Of a stretch of 64,000 nucleotides of DNA, positions 32,875 through 39,490 are shown one piece after another. Origin of the DNA: Bacteroidales bacterium (GTDB lineage: Bacteria > Bacteroidota > Bacteroidia > Bacteroidales > UBA932); NCBI GenBank assembly GCA_017934185.1, contig JAGBJY010000052.1, forward strand, positions 1 to 64,000, read 5' to 3'. Position 1 is the stretch's first letter. Each line of letters opens with the position of its first letter. The position numbers and the translations under genes were made by a program. The notes beneath the pieces were generated by a model. The model was given only the letters and a program-made list of their open reading frames with translations. It searched no databases and had not been told where the DNA came from.

Positions 32875-33462
32875 TCAAAAAATCCATTGCTGATATAGGG
32901 ATACATCCGGAGTGTCAGCCGACAAGATTTTTTCTTTCAAACGAGACTTTCGCGTGTAATAGTTGCTGGAAGACATGCCGGTAATCATACAAATCAAAGT
33001 AGCATCGAATCCAAGGATTAGAAATACAAGGAACTGATAATCATCATCTTTTAATCTATTGACATTACGCCGAAGAGACGTCATAATCCCTCCGGTTCTT
33101 TGGTCGATAAACAACTCTCTTTCTGCTTGCCAGTCTTTGGATGAGAAAAAAGCCAATTGATGCTCAAGTCTTTGTATATACTGTTCCCTGGCCGTTTTTT
33201 CATCTTTTAATACGATTGCCCGCTCCAGGCAATTTCTGATTTCAGAGAACTGTTCACGATACATAAGCCGGCAATCCCTCTGTAATTGAAGTATTCGCTC
33301 ATCTTGACGTTTTGCATCTTCTTCCAAAGTTTCTTTAAGGCGGTTCAATTCTATGATTTGCGCTTGCAATTTCTGGTCACGTAGCCGATAGGCCAGCGTA
33401 ACAGCTATCAAAAAGATGCTGGCGGTTATGAATAGCATTAAAAATAGCAGGGAATGTGACAT
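32875..33462 (-). CDS. membrane coiled-coil HTH protein, truncated TPR-regulator type
   Basis: A 195-residue AT-rich gene. It has an N-terminal membrane helix (LLFLMLFITASIFLIAVTLAY), a coiled coil (about 30-100), and a C-terminal segment (DDYQFLVFLILGFDATLICMITGMS, then YYTRKSRLKEKI). That end matches the C-terminal helix-turn-helix of Bacteroidetes TPR-containing membrane regulators (DUF6377-like). Those proteins normally have about 300 more N-terminal TPR residues, so this one looks like a minimal or N-terminally truncated member. It diverges from the AT-rich cassette at 33693 and may control it. Recognition of the HTH is by pattern only. Confidence 0.6.
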   Translation of the reverse strand: MSHSLLFLMLFITASIFLIAVTLAYRLRDQKLQAQIIELNRLKETLEEDAKRQDERILQLQRDCRLMYREQFSEIRNCLERAIVLKDEKTAREQYIQRLEHQLAFFSSKDWQAERELFIDQRTGGIMTSLRRNVNRLKDDDYQFLVFLILGFDATLICMITGMSSSNYYTRKSRLKEKILSADTPDVSLYQQWIF

Positions 33463-33654
33463 TTTATTCTTACAAATGAGATTGAAAAAGTGGGGAAAAA
33501 CAATCTGAAAATCATTGACTTAGTGTTGCCTGTAAGATTCTCCATCTTACCGCAAGCAATAAACCGTTAATTGTTAGTAAGTTACACCGGACATTAAGCA
33601 TTAATATGTAAGACAATAAACACGAGATTCATCTTTGTACCGCTCATTTTCGGA

Positions 33655-33662
33655 TATCTTTG
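33655..33662 (+). promoter_or_regulatory. -7 box of the AT-rich cassette
   Basis: TATCTTTG matches TAnnTTTG. TTTG at 33634-33637 gives a 17-base spacer, slightly short. The first gene starts 31 bases downstream. Confidence 0.55.
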
Positions 33663-33692
33663 CGCTTACAAAAATACTTAAAATCAAAATTT

Positions 33693-34111
33693 ATGCAAAA
33701 CACAAAAACTACTATCCTTCTCATTCTTGCGATTGCGCTATCCTGTTTGTCTTGTTCCAAAGCAAAGCACCAAGACTCGTCCTTTTTAGATAGCGACGCC
33801 GCATTGTTGTCTAAACTTCAGTCGTATAATGAAAACTTTCTTCTCAGGAATTGAAAACACTTTTATCGGATATCTATTGGGGCGTTGACAATACAGCGAT
33901 TGATCTGTCGATTTCAGACGCTGTAGTGAGTATGTTCTTAGATGCGTATACCATGATTTCTGAAGACTCCGTTTTAGAGATTGCTAACGACTATGTTGAA
34001 ATCATATCCGATTCCCATGCCCTATCTGTAGAGGAAGAACGGGAGGTATATTCCGCACTGTCTGTCGCGGTAAATACAACTTATTATTGGTCTCAGCGTT
34101 TAGGCAGATGA
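33693..34111 (+). pseudogene. lipoprotein gene split by a frameshift
   Basis: The first frame (33693-33854) encodes a lipoprotein signal (LLILAIALSCLSCSKA) and stops after KLQSYNENFLLRN. The second frame (33851-34111) continues naturally as ELKTLLSDIYWGVDNTAIDLSISDAVVSMFLDAYTMISED, ending YYWSQRLGR. Reading the alternative frame near 33838-33850 gives SSQELKTLL, so one indel there joins the two into about 140 residues. The first frame is too short and lacks a fold alone. No homologue recognised. GC content is far below the core. It may be a mutation, a sequencing error, or less likely programmed frameshifting. Confidence 0.6.
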
Positions 34112-34476
34112 AACTCATCACGTTTATTAACGACACTGTGACGGATTATTTCTTGACGGTGCTTTTTCTGCTGCTGTTGAAATCCAACAGCGCAGAGAAT
34201 TGTTTCCCATTACTGTCAACGGTCTATTTGGTCGCGGCGGCAATTATTCTCATTATAATTGTTGTATACACCGCTAAAACGAACAGATTAAAAACGCCCA
34301 AGCATGGTTACTTGTTCAATTCCGTTTTTATGGGACTCATTCCCATCCTTCTCCTCCAAAAAGAGAGCATAACGGAAGTCCATACTCCTGTAATAATAAT
34401 AGTCGTGGAGATTATCGCTTTGCTGTTTGCAATAGGTGGAATTCTTCCTATATTTGTGAGAGATGATAAACAATAG
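34108..34476 (+). CDS. small polytopic membrane protein (122 aa)
   Basis: Hydrophobic protein with about four membrane helices: FLTVLFLLLLK, VYLVAAAIILIIIVVY, SVFMGLIPILLLQK and VIIIVVEIIALLFAIGGILPIFV. ATG 34108 overlaps the upstream stop (ATGA), so translation is coupled. It overlaps the next gene by 14 bases. No family recognised. The three-gene layout (lipoprotein plus two small membrane proteins) in an AT-rich island suggests a transferred cassette; function unknown. Confidence 0.65.
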   Translation: MKLITFINDTVTDYFLTVLFLLLLKSNSAENCFPLLSTVYLVAAAIILIIIVVYTAKTNRLKTPKHGYLFNSVFMGLIPILLLQKESITEVHTPVIIIVVEIIALLFAIGGILPIFVRDDKQ

Positions 34477-34843
34477 TTGGCTAAGATATCTGGAAGACCG
34501 CACTTTGCTTCTCTTTGCGGAAGGTGGCGTCTTTTTCTTTGTGGTTGCCACACTGATTTCTGAACTGTCCGAAGTTCTCTTCTGGATATGTATAACAATT
34601 GCAGCTATTTGTGAACTTTTGTCAATAGTCCGTTTCGTTTTATTAATCAAGAAGTATCGCGCTGTCAATGTGAACAAATTCCCAAGTTTTCTGACTTTGT
34701 GGCAATTCTTGTTTTTAGGTTTTTTCTATTTATCCAAGAGTCATGACAGCCTGCGTAAGTGGATGGCTATCGGATTAATAGCTGTATCTGTCATCTATGT
34801 TGTCGTTTTGGTGAATAAAATGATAAAAGAAAGGGATTATTAG
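34463..34843 (+). CDS. small polytopic membrane protein (126 aa)
   Basis: A second membrane protein of the AT-rich cassette. About four helices are visible: LLFAEGGVFFFVVATLI, VLFWICITIAAICELLSIV, FLTLWQFLFLGFFYL and WMAIGLIAVSVIYVVVLV. A positively charged tail (NKMIKERDY) suggests a cytoplasmic C-terminus. It overlaps the previous gene by 14 bases. No family recognised. Codon use is AT-rich like its neighbours. Confidence 0.65.
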   Translation: MINNSWLRYLEDRTLLLFAEGGVFFFVVATLISELSEVLFWICITIAAICELLSIVRFVLLIKKYRAVNVNKFPSFLTLWQFLFLGFFYLSKSHDSLRKWMAIGLIAVSVIYVVVLVNKMIKERDY

Positions 34844-34929
34844 CCATAAGGCCTGTATTCCGACTGCACGCGGAGGTACTCTCGCCTGCCGGTTACGTTC
34901 CCCCGTAGTGGAACATAATGAATCTATAA

Positions 34930-35429
34930 CTTAATAAGGGGCACAATATATGAACAACAGGATTCGAAGAATACTAGCATTCTGGTTCTTTGCTATTGTT
35001 TTTCCTATACAGCCCTTAAATCAGGTTTTATCCATTTGTCCTGATCTGCAAAGCGGAGACCCTGCGACAGGCTCTCCGCTTTTTGCTTGCCTTGCCGCCG
35101 ATCCGCAAAACTGGCCATATACGTCCTGCAAATGTATCGGCGGCAGCCATTTCGGCTTTTTTCGCCCAAGACCTTGCCGCCGATCCGCAAAACCGCCATT
35201 CTGTGCGTTGTAACGGTATCGGCGGCCATTCGCTGGAACTGGGCGCCTTCGCCTCAGCCTGGACTACGTCCTACACTGACCACGTGGCCAGCCGTGTTGA
35301 CCAGCCGACGTTAGGAAACGCCTTTTTCTTGTCAACACGGCCACGATTTTGGCCAAAGGGGGCCATTTCATTGCCGTGTTGACACGCGCAGCTTCCCGAT
35401 GGCCGATTATGTGTCCACACGGCAAGAGA
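34930..35429. repeat. cluster C: gene remnant plus four 51-bp inverted-repeat units
   Basis: This occupies the 684-base gap 34844-35527. It begins with the shared leader TTAATAAGGGGCACAATATA and a remnant of the secreted-protein 5' end. Next are the sequence block shared with cluster A and the AAAGCGGAGA hairpin (35050-35082). Four units follow, each exactly 51 bp: 35094-35144 and 35176-35226 (ends GCCGCCGAT / ATCGGCGGC, same first 18 bases, different centres), then 35291-35341 and 35373-35423 (GCCGTGTTGAC-type ends). Gaps are 31, 64 and 31 bases. The last unit is inverted relative to its relatives in A and B. The stretch 34844-34929 shows nothing recognisable. Confidence 0.85.
34950..35010 (+). 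pseudogene. 5' remnant of the 24-kb secreted-protein family
   Basis: ATG 34950 and the next 16 or so codons (MNNRIRRILAFWFFAIV) closely match the start of the frameshifted gene at 24770 on the opposite strand, including the upstream TTAATAAGGGGCACAATATA. Homology then breaks into the repeat block. It is only the signal-peptide end of the gene. Confidence 0.75.
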
Positions 35430-35438
35430 CTGACGTCT

Positions 35439-35516
35439 TTTTGCGCTTACGGGACAAGGTTTTGCGCACTTGGGACAAGGGTCTGCGTTTCGATGACCAT
35501 TTTTGCAGCAGAAACC
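35439..35516 (+). promoter_or_regulatory. duplicated promoter with 21-bp tandem direct repeats
   Basis: Two copies of a TTTTGCGC..GGGACAAGG element (GGGACAAGG at 35451-35459 and 35472-35480) are 21 bases apart. They are followed by GTCTGCGT, GATGACC, a -7-like box CATTTTTG (35498-35505) and GCAGCAGAAAC. The arrangement is homologous to 30031-30110 on the other strand. The lipoprotein ATG is 23 bases beyond the -7 box. Confidence 0.65.
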
Positions 35517-35527
35517 CAAAAACAGAA

Positions 35528-36880
35528 ATGGATATGAAAAAGTATTTGACTTTTTTTGTGGCACTTGCCGCCTTTGTTTCCTGCCAGAAGGAAAACACAC
35601 TTGACCAGCCCTTCCCCACCACCGGCATTCCGGTTACCTTTGAACTTACCGCAACACAGGACAATGCCGGCACCATCACCAAAGCCCGCAAGACCGAATG
35701 GACGGCCGGCGATGTCATCTACGTGTTTTTGGAGCAGTTATCCGCTCCTTTTCATGTGCAGATGCATTATGACGGCACTTCCTGGACAAGCAAGGCCATG
35801 AACGGACTCAGCGAAATTCCGTCAACGGATCTTGGCCTGTCCGAAAAGGATATGGGGTTTATGCGCGCGGTTTATTACCCCTTTCACAGTAACCCTGTGG
35901 CCATAGAAACTTCCTATGGGGCCGATTTTTCCGTCCGCTTCCAAAACGGCTACCCGGACAGCTATTATCTTACGGCCCAGCTCATCTATGAAGTGCGTGA
36001 TGGGAAGGTGTCCGGCGCTTTTGACATGCGTATCCCGGATGAGTTCGTCCAGTTTTGGATTGAGGACGCAGCAGCCGATACCGCCCGGCAGGTGCGGCTG
36101 TACAACGAAGTGATTCTGCCAGAAAGAGTAGAGGGTGTTTATTTCAATTCCGGCTATGGTTCAGGAATCGTTGGCGGCCCCACCAACCCGGGCGCCCCGT
36201 ACCTGACCGGCTATCCTTACGAGGGTGGATGGCTATTCAGCGGAATAATCAACGACGCTTACCTCGACAACCTTTTGGAACCGTGTTACGTTTTTGGAAA
36301 AGCGGAAATGACGCTGGACTCTGAGGGGAATGCCATAGATATGGAAATGGAAACCCTCTTTGTGGAACACAGGAACATTCATAGCTTGGACGCCATTATC
36401 CTGCCCCCTTGGGGAAGTGCTCGCTGGCAGCCTTTCGGCCCCGGAAAAACCGTTGAGTTCCATGGCGACCACTGGCAAACCGTCAATTATGGAGTGGACC
36501 TGATGCGGAATTATTTCCTGGGTGGTTCTGATTTTGATTTTAATACGGCCAATAGCCTTGGCCTTTACCTTCCTTCAAAGGACCAGTGGCGCAACCTCCT
36601 CCCTCTTGGATCTTTGGACCCTCACGTTTATCAAATAAAATTCTATGGCGATTACTGCCTCGTTGTTATATTCGATCTTATAGAAGGAAAGCACTTGATT
36701 TTCCCTGACGCTGTCTATTGGACTTCAACAGATCTCGTCGGATCAGATGAGGCGATAAGCGTGCATGTATGGTATTGGGCATTCAACCCGCAGCTACGGG
36801 AACGGAGATTTCAAATACGCGCCCTTGCCGGCCCCACCGACCCTGTCCTGAATACTTTTAACCCGGAGATTGTATATTAG
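35528..36880 (+). CDS. fimbrillin-like surface lipoprotein with FISUMP-like end
   Basis: A 450-residue lipoprotein (FFVALAAFVSCQKE). The N-terminal domain resembles fimbrillin/Mfa-like proteins: IPVTFELTATQ, TEWTAGDVIYVFL, and later GKVSGAFDMRIPDEFVQFWIED. The C-terminal part (LGLYLPSKDQWRNLLPLG..., AVYWTSTDL, FQIRALAG) matches the pattern of FISUMP-type ends. Probably a pilus subunit or surface adhesin. ATG 35528 or 35534. A microprotein gene follows after 2 bases. Its promoter region is a duplicate of the one at 30.0 kb. Confidence 0.75.
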   Translation: MDMKKYLTFFVALAAFVSCQKENTLDQPFPTTGIPVTFELTATQDNAGTITKARKTEWTAGDVIYVFLEQLSAPFHVQMHYDGTSWTSKAMNGLSEIPSTDLGLSEKDMGFMRAVYYPFHSNPVAIETSYGADFSVRFQNGYPDSYYLTAQLIYEVRDGKVSGAFDMRIPDEFVQFWIEDAAADTARQVRLYNEVILPERVEGVYFNSGYGSGIVGGPTNPGAPYLTGYPYEGGWLFSGIINDAYLDNLLEPCYVFGKAEMTLDSEGNAIDMEMETLFVEHRNIHSLDAIILPPWGSARWQPFGPGKTVEFHGDHWQTVNYGVDLMRNYFLGGSDFDFNTANSLGLYLPSKDQWRNLLPLGSLDPHVYQIKFYGDYCLVVIFDLIEGKHLIFPDAVYWTSTDLVGSDEAISVHVWYWAFNPQLRERRFQIRALAGPTDPVLNTFNPEIVY

Positions 36881-36882
36881 CC

Positions 36883-37023
36883 ATGGAAAGAAAGCAAGTC
36901 TACCTGGTACCGGGTTGTGTGTTGTACGAGCTTCAACTGGAAGCTGTCATTGCCGCCAGCGGAGACCCCGCCGCATTGGAGCCCCCCGTATTCAATGGCT
37001 TCGGGACGGAGACGCTGTGGTAA
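36883..37023 (+). CDS. fimbrillin-linked microprotein (46 aa)
   Basis: ATG 36883, two bases after the lipoprotein stop, opens a 46-codon gene ending TAA 37021-37023. It reads MERKQVYLVPGCVLYELQLE, then AVIAASGDPAALEPP, FNGFGTETLW. It shares with the 29.9-kb microprotein a YxxP start, a hydrophobic alternating stretch, an Ala-Val-x-x-A-S-G core and an acidic/aromatic tail. No signal peptide. Function unknown. Confidence 0.6.
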   Translation: MERKQVYLVPGCVLYELQLEAVIAASGDPAALEPPVFNGFGTETLW

Positions 37024-37042
37024 GCGGCGAAAACCGATGGCG

Positions 37043-38197
37043 CTAGAACGTAAACCGATAACCGAAGGTAAGGTCAAAGGAGCAGGGGTGCAGGCTGTAG
37101 TAGCTCTCCACGTCGCCGCCATTGGGGATGTGCCAGCTGAAGCCGGGCTGCAGGAAAAGGGCGCCGTAGCGGAACAGCTGGTACTGCACGCCGGCGCCTG
37201 CCGTAAGCGACCAGCGGAGGTCTTTCACGGAAGGGAACTGCTGTGACTCGGAGGCCTGCTGCTCGCCGATAAAGGCCCGGGTGTTGAGCCGGGAACCCAC
37301 GGCGGTCTCAAAGAGCGCTCCGGCACTGACAAACACGCTTAAGCGCTTCCATTCCAGGGCGTTGAACTGCATTTGCAAAGGGACCCCCAGATAATAAAGG
37401 TGGCGGGTGGCATAGGTGACCGTGTTGCCGGAGGTAGTGGCGTAGTCGGAACGCAGCGCCGTGTAAGTGAGGCCGGAGCCCACGCTCCAACGGGGCGCGA
37501 AAGCATAGCTGACGCCCAGGCTCAGCCGTAAGCTTTGCCGATGTGAGCCCTCCGTGGTGCTGGGCCGGTTGCGGCTGAGCATGGGGACGGTGGGCGAAGG
37601 GGAGTCGGCCTTGGTGTCCATGCCGGGGCTGTAAGGAATGCCGTAGCCACTGGAAAGGCTGGCCGCCTGCGCCAGGTAAGCGCCCGTGGAAAGCTGCAGC
37701 TCCACCCGCTTTCTCCGTGATTTAGTACGGGCTTTGGGCTTTTCAGTGAAAGAATCCGGCACTTCGGTGAACGTTTGAGGCTCGTTTTGCTCACGGATGG
37801 GCTGCTCAGGCACATTGGTGAGCGTTTCGGGCTTGTTTTGCTCACGAACGGGCTGTTCTGGAGCTTCGGTGAACGTTTGGGGCTCGTTTTGCTCACGGAC
37901 GGGCTCCGCGGCCGTTTCGGTGAGCGTTTCGGCCAGGACCTCTCCGGGGACGACAGAGGGGACCTCTCCAGGGACGACGGAGGACACAACAGAAGGCTCC
38001 ACGGCAACGGGGCGCCACAGGAACGCGGCAAGAGCCACCGCGGCGGCAGCTACAAGGCCACCGGCGGCATACAGCCAGGGGGCAAAGCGCCTTTTCGGCA
38101 AAGCGCCGGCACGGACTGCGTCCCACAGCCCCTCCGGTGCCGCTTCCTCATACCCTTCCATCAGGGAAGGAAGCTTGTCTGTCCATTTCTCACTCAT
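37043..38197 (-). CDS. anti-sigma-like N-terminus fused to outer-membrane beta barrel
   Basis: A 384-residue protein. Residues 1-38 (WTDKLPSLMEGYEEAAPEGLW) look like a short cytoplasmic anti-sigma segment. A membrane helix lies at about 40-62. A Pro/Glu-rich linker contains three 17-residue repeats (residues 99-149). The C-terminal 220 residues form an outer-membrane barrel domain (LRLSLGVSYAFAPRWSVGSGLTYT, YYLGVPLQMQF, FDLTFGYRFTF). The start overlaps the ECF sigma gene end by 8 bases, as expected for an anti-sigma factor. A single chain linking cytoplasm, inner membrane and outer-membrane barrel is plausible but unproven. Confidence 0.75.
   Translation of the reverse strand: MSEKWTDKLPSLMEGYEEAAPEGLWDAVRAGALPKRRFAPWLYAAGGLVAAAAVALAAFLWRPVAVEPSVVSSVVPGEVPSVVPGEVLAETLTETAAEPVREQNEPQTFTEAPEQPVREQNKPETLTNVPEQPIREQNEPQTFTEVPDSFTEKPKARTKSRRKRVELQLSTGAYLAQAASLSSGYGIPYSPGMDTKADSPSPTVPMLSRNRPSTTEGSHRQSLRLSLGVSYAFAPRWSVGSGLTYTALRSDYATTSGNTVTYATRHLYYLGVPLQMQFNALEWKRLSVFVSAGALFETAVGSRLNTRAFIGEQQASESQQFPSVKDLRWSLTAGAGVQYQLFRYGALFLQPGFSWHIPNGGDVESYYSLHPCSFDLTFGYRFTF
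37751..37903 (-). repeat. three 51-bp coding tandem repeats
   Basis: Within the anti-sigma/barrel gene, three 17-codon units encode variants of P-(V/I)-REQN-x-P-x-T-(F/L)-T-x-x-P-x-x. They form the periplasmic linker, and unit number could vary by slippage. Confidence 0.8.
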
Positions 38198-38768
38198 GTT
38201 CCTTGATATACAAATTGATTTTCTTGGCTAAAACGGCCCTGGCGCGGAAAAACTGCGAGGCCGATGAATCTTCCTTGATGCCCAGGAGCCGGGCTATTTC
38301 CCGGTGCGGCATTCCCTCAAATACAAAGAGGTTAAAGACCGTCCTGTAGCCGTCCGGCAGCTCCCGGATAAAGCCCTGCAGTACAGCGGGAGGCACTTTT
38401 TCCAGCGTACCCACCTCCTCTTCCGGCACATCCGGCAAGTCTTCCACCCTCCGCAGGCGGCCTTGGGCGCGGAGCCACTTGAGCGCCCGGTTCACGGCAA
38501 TGCGGCTGGCCCAGGCCTTGAGGCTGCCCTCGCCGCGGTATTCAAAGCGGCGGGCGGCATCGAACATTTGCAGGAAAGCATCCTGGAGGATGTCCTTGAC
38601 ATCGGCACGGTCCGGGACATAACGGGAACACACCGCCGTCAGAAAGCCGGAATAACGCTCATAGAAGAGGCGCATGCCTTCCGGGCTCTGCCTGCGGAGC
38701 TGCTCCACCAGGTCCCGTTCACTGACGGTTTCTGAAGCGGAAGTTTTTTGAGGCGTCCTCTCCGTCAA
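38190..38768 (-). CDS. ECF-type RNA polymerase sigma factor
   Basis: A 192-residue sigma-70 family protein. Region 2 is DLVEQLRRQSPEGMRLFYERY, then DVKDILQDAFLQMFDAARRF and AWASRIAVNRALKWLR. Region 4 is LPDGYRTVFNLFVFEGMPHREIARLLGI with KEDSSASQFFRARAVL. The only plausible start that keeps region 2 whole is TTG 38768, which places the first 50 bases inside the NigD-like gene. A GTG at 38708 would clip region 2. The sigma and anti-sigma-like genes overlap. This three-gene set is an envelope-stress-type regulatory unit. Confidence 0.9.
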   Translation of the reverse strand: MTERTPQKTSASETVSERDLVEQLRRQSPEGMRLFYERYSGFLTAVCSRYVPDRADVKDILQDAFLQMFDAARRFEYRGEGSLKAWASRIAVNRALKWLRAQGRLRRVEDLPDVPEEEVGTLEKVPPAVLQGFIRELPDGYRTVFNLFVFEGMPHREIARLLGIKEDSSASQFFRARAVLAKKINLYIKEHE

Positions 38769-39372
38769 GGTTTTTCCAGTTAAGCGTAAGGGTTACGTAA
38801 TCCCCTTGCGTAGATGGTAAGTCGTTGATGTCAAAGTAAATAAGGGAATCGGCCCGGCGAAGGGCCTCGTCCCCGTTGCGCTGGTGCACCAGCGTGAGCT
38901 CATAAGGGTTTTCGGGGTTGAGGCGGGTGAGCACCAGCAGCTGGTGCGGGGTGTGTCCGTCTCCCCACCAGGCCGAATAGTGCACGGTAAGAAAACCGTC
39001 CTCAACGCTGGTCATCCAGTCTTCCAGGACCTCCACGCCGTCAGAAACCGCCGTTTCCGGAAGCGCGTCCCCGCTTACGGTGCCCTGCTCCAGGGCGTCG
39101 TACCACTGTACCGTGCAGCCGGTCATGTCCGGGCTCAGGAGGAGGCCGCATACAATACGCCGAAGGCCCGTATAAGGCTCCGCGAAATTGCTGGGGTACA
39201 CGCGCGTGTCGTCGTCCAATTGGAAGAAGGTGGTGCCATCGGCATCCTGCTTCACGGTCACGATGGCCTTGACCTCTGCGGGAGCGTCGTCACGGGAGGG
39301 TCCCTCCCACGGGCCTTTGCTGCAGCCGGCCACCGTGCCCGCCAATACTAATATGTAAAATAGACGTTTCAT
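38719..39372 (-). CDS. NigD-like lipoprotein
   Basis: A 217-residue lipoprotein (LVLAGTVAGCSK). It has the two-domain pattern of NigD-like proteins: an N-terminal part with TTFFQLDDDTRVYPSNF, then VEVLEDWMTSVEDGFLTVHYSAWWGDG, LNPENPYELTLVHQRNGD, YFDINDLPSTQGDYVTLTLNWKNLDGE. These surface or periplasmic lipoproteins were named from a Bacteroides gene cluster; the role is unclear. Start ATG 39372 is set by the signal peptide. The 3' end overlaps the sigma factor gene by 50 bases, so the lipoprotein, sigma and anti-sigma genes are likely co-transcribed. Confidence 0.75.
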   Translation of the reverse strand: MKRLFYILVLAGTVAGCSKGPWEGPSRDDAPAEVKAIVTVKQDADGTTFFQLDDDTRVYPSNFAEPYTGLRRIVCGLLLSPDMTGCTVQWYDALEQGTVSGDALPETAVSDGVEVLEDWMTSVEDGFLTVHYSAWWGDGHTPHQLLVLTRLNPENPYELTLVHQRNGDEALRRADSLIYFDINDLPSTQGDYVTLTLNWKNLDGEDASKNFRFRNRQ

Positions 39373-39490
39373 TACCAATCTGTAAATCCTTTTTGGGGTA
39401 AATCTTGCACGAAAATAGGAAAAATCTGCCGTTTCCATGCAAGTTTTTGCCGCAAAGGGATTATATTCACGGAACAAAAACAGAAACGAG

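Noticed and set aside
33838-33856. Programmed ribosomal frameshift in the lipoprotein gene
   Set aside because: No convincing slippery heptamer with a downstream pseudoknot. A plain indel is simpler.
35094-35423. CRISPR array (regular 31-base gaps between similar units)
   Set aside because: The conserved parts are inverted ends of 51-bp hairpins, not direct repeats. Unit orientation varies and there are only four units in two families. No cas genes are present.
23858-35423. Integron attC sites (hairpins ending in GTTGAC/GTCAAC)
   Set aside because: The box orientation and sequence do not fit RYYYAAC...GTTRRRY. No cassette-like single ORFs lie between units and no integrase is in the window.
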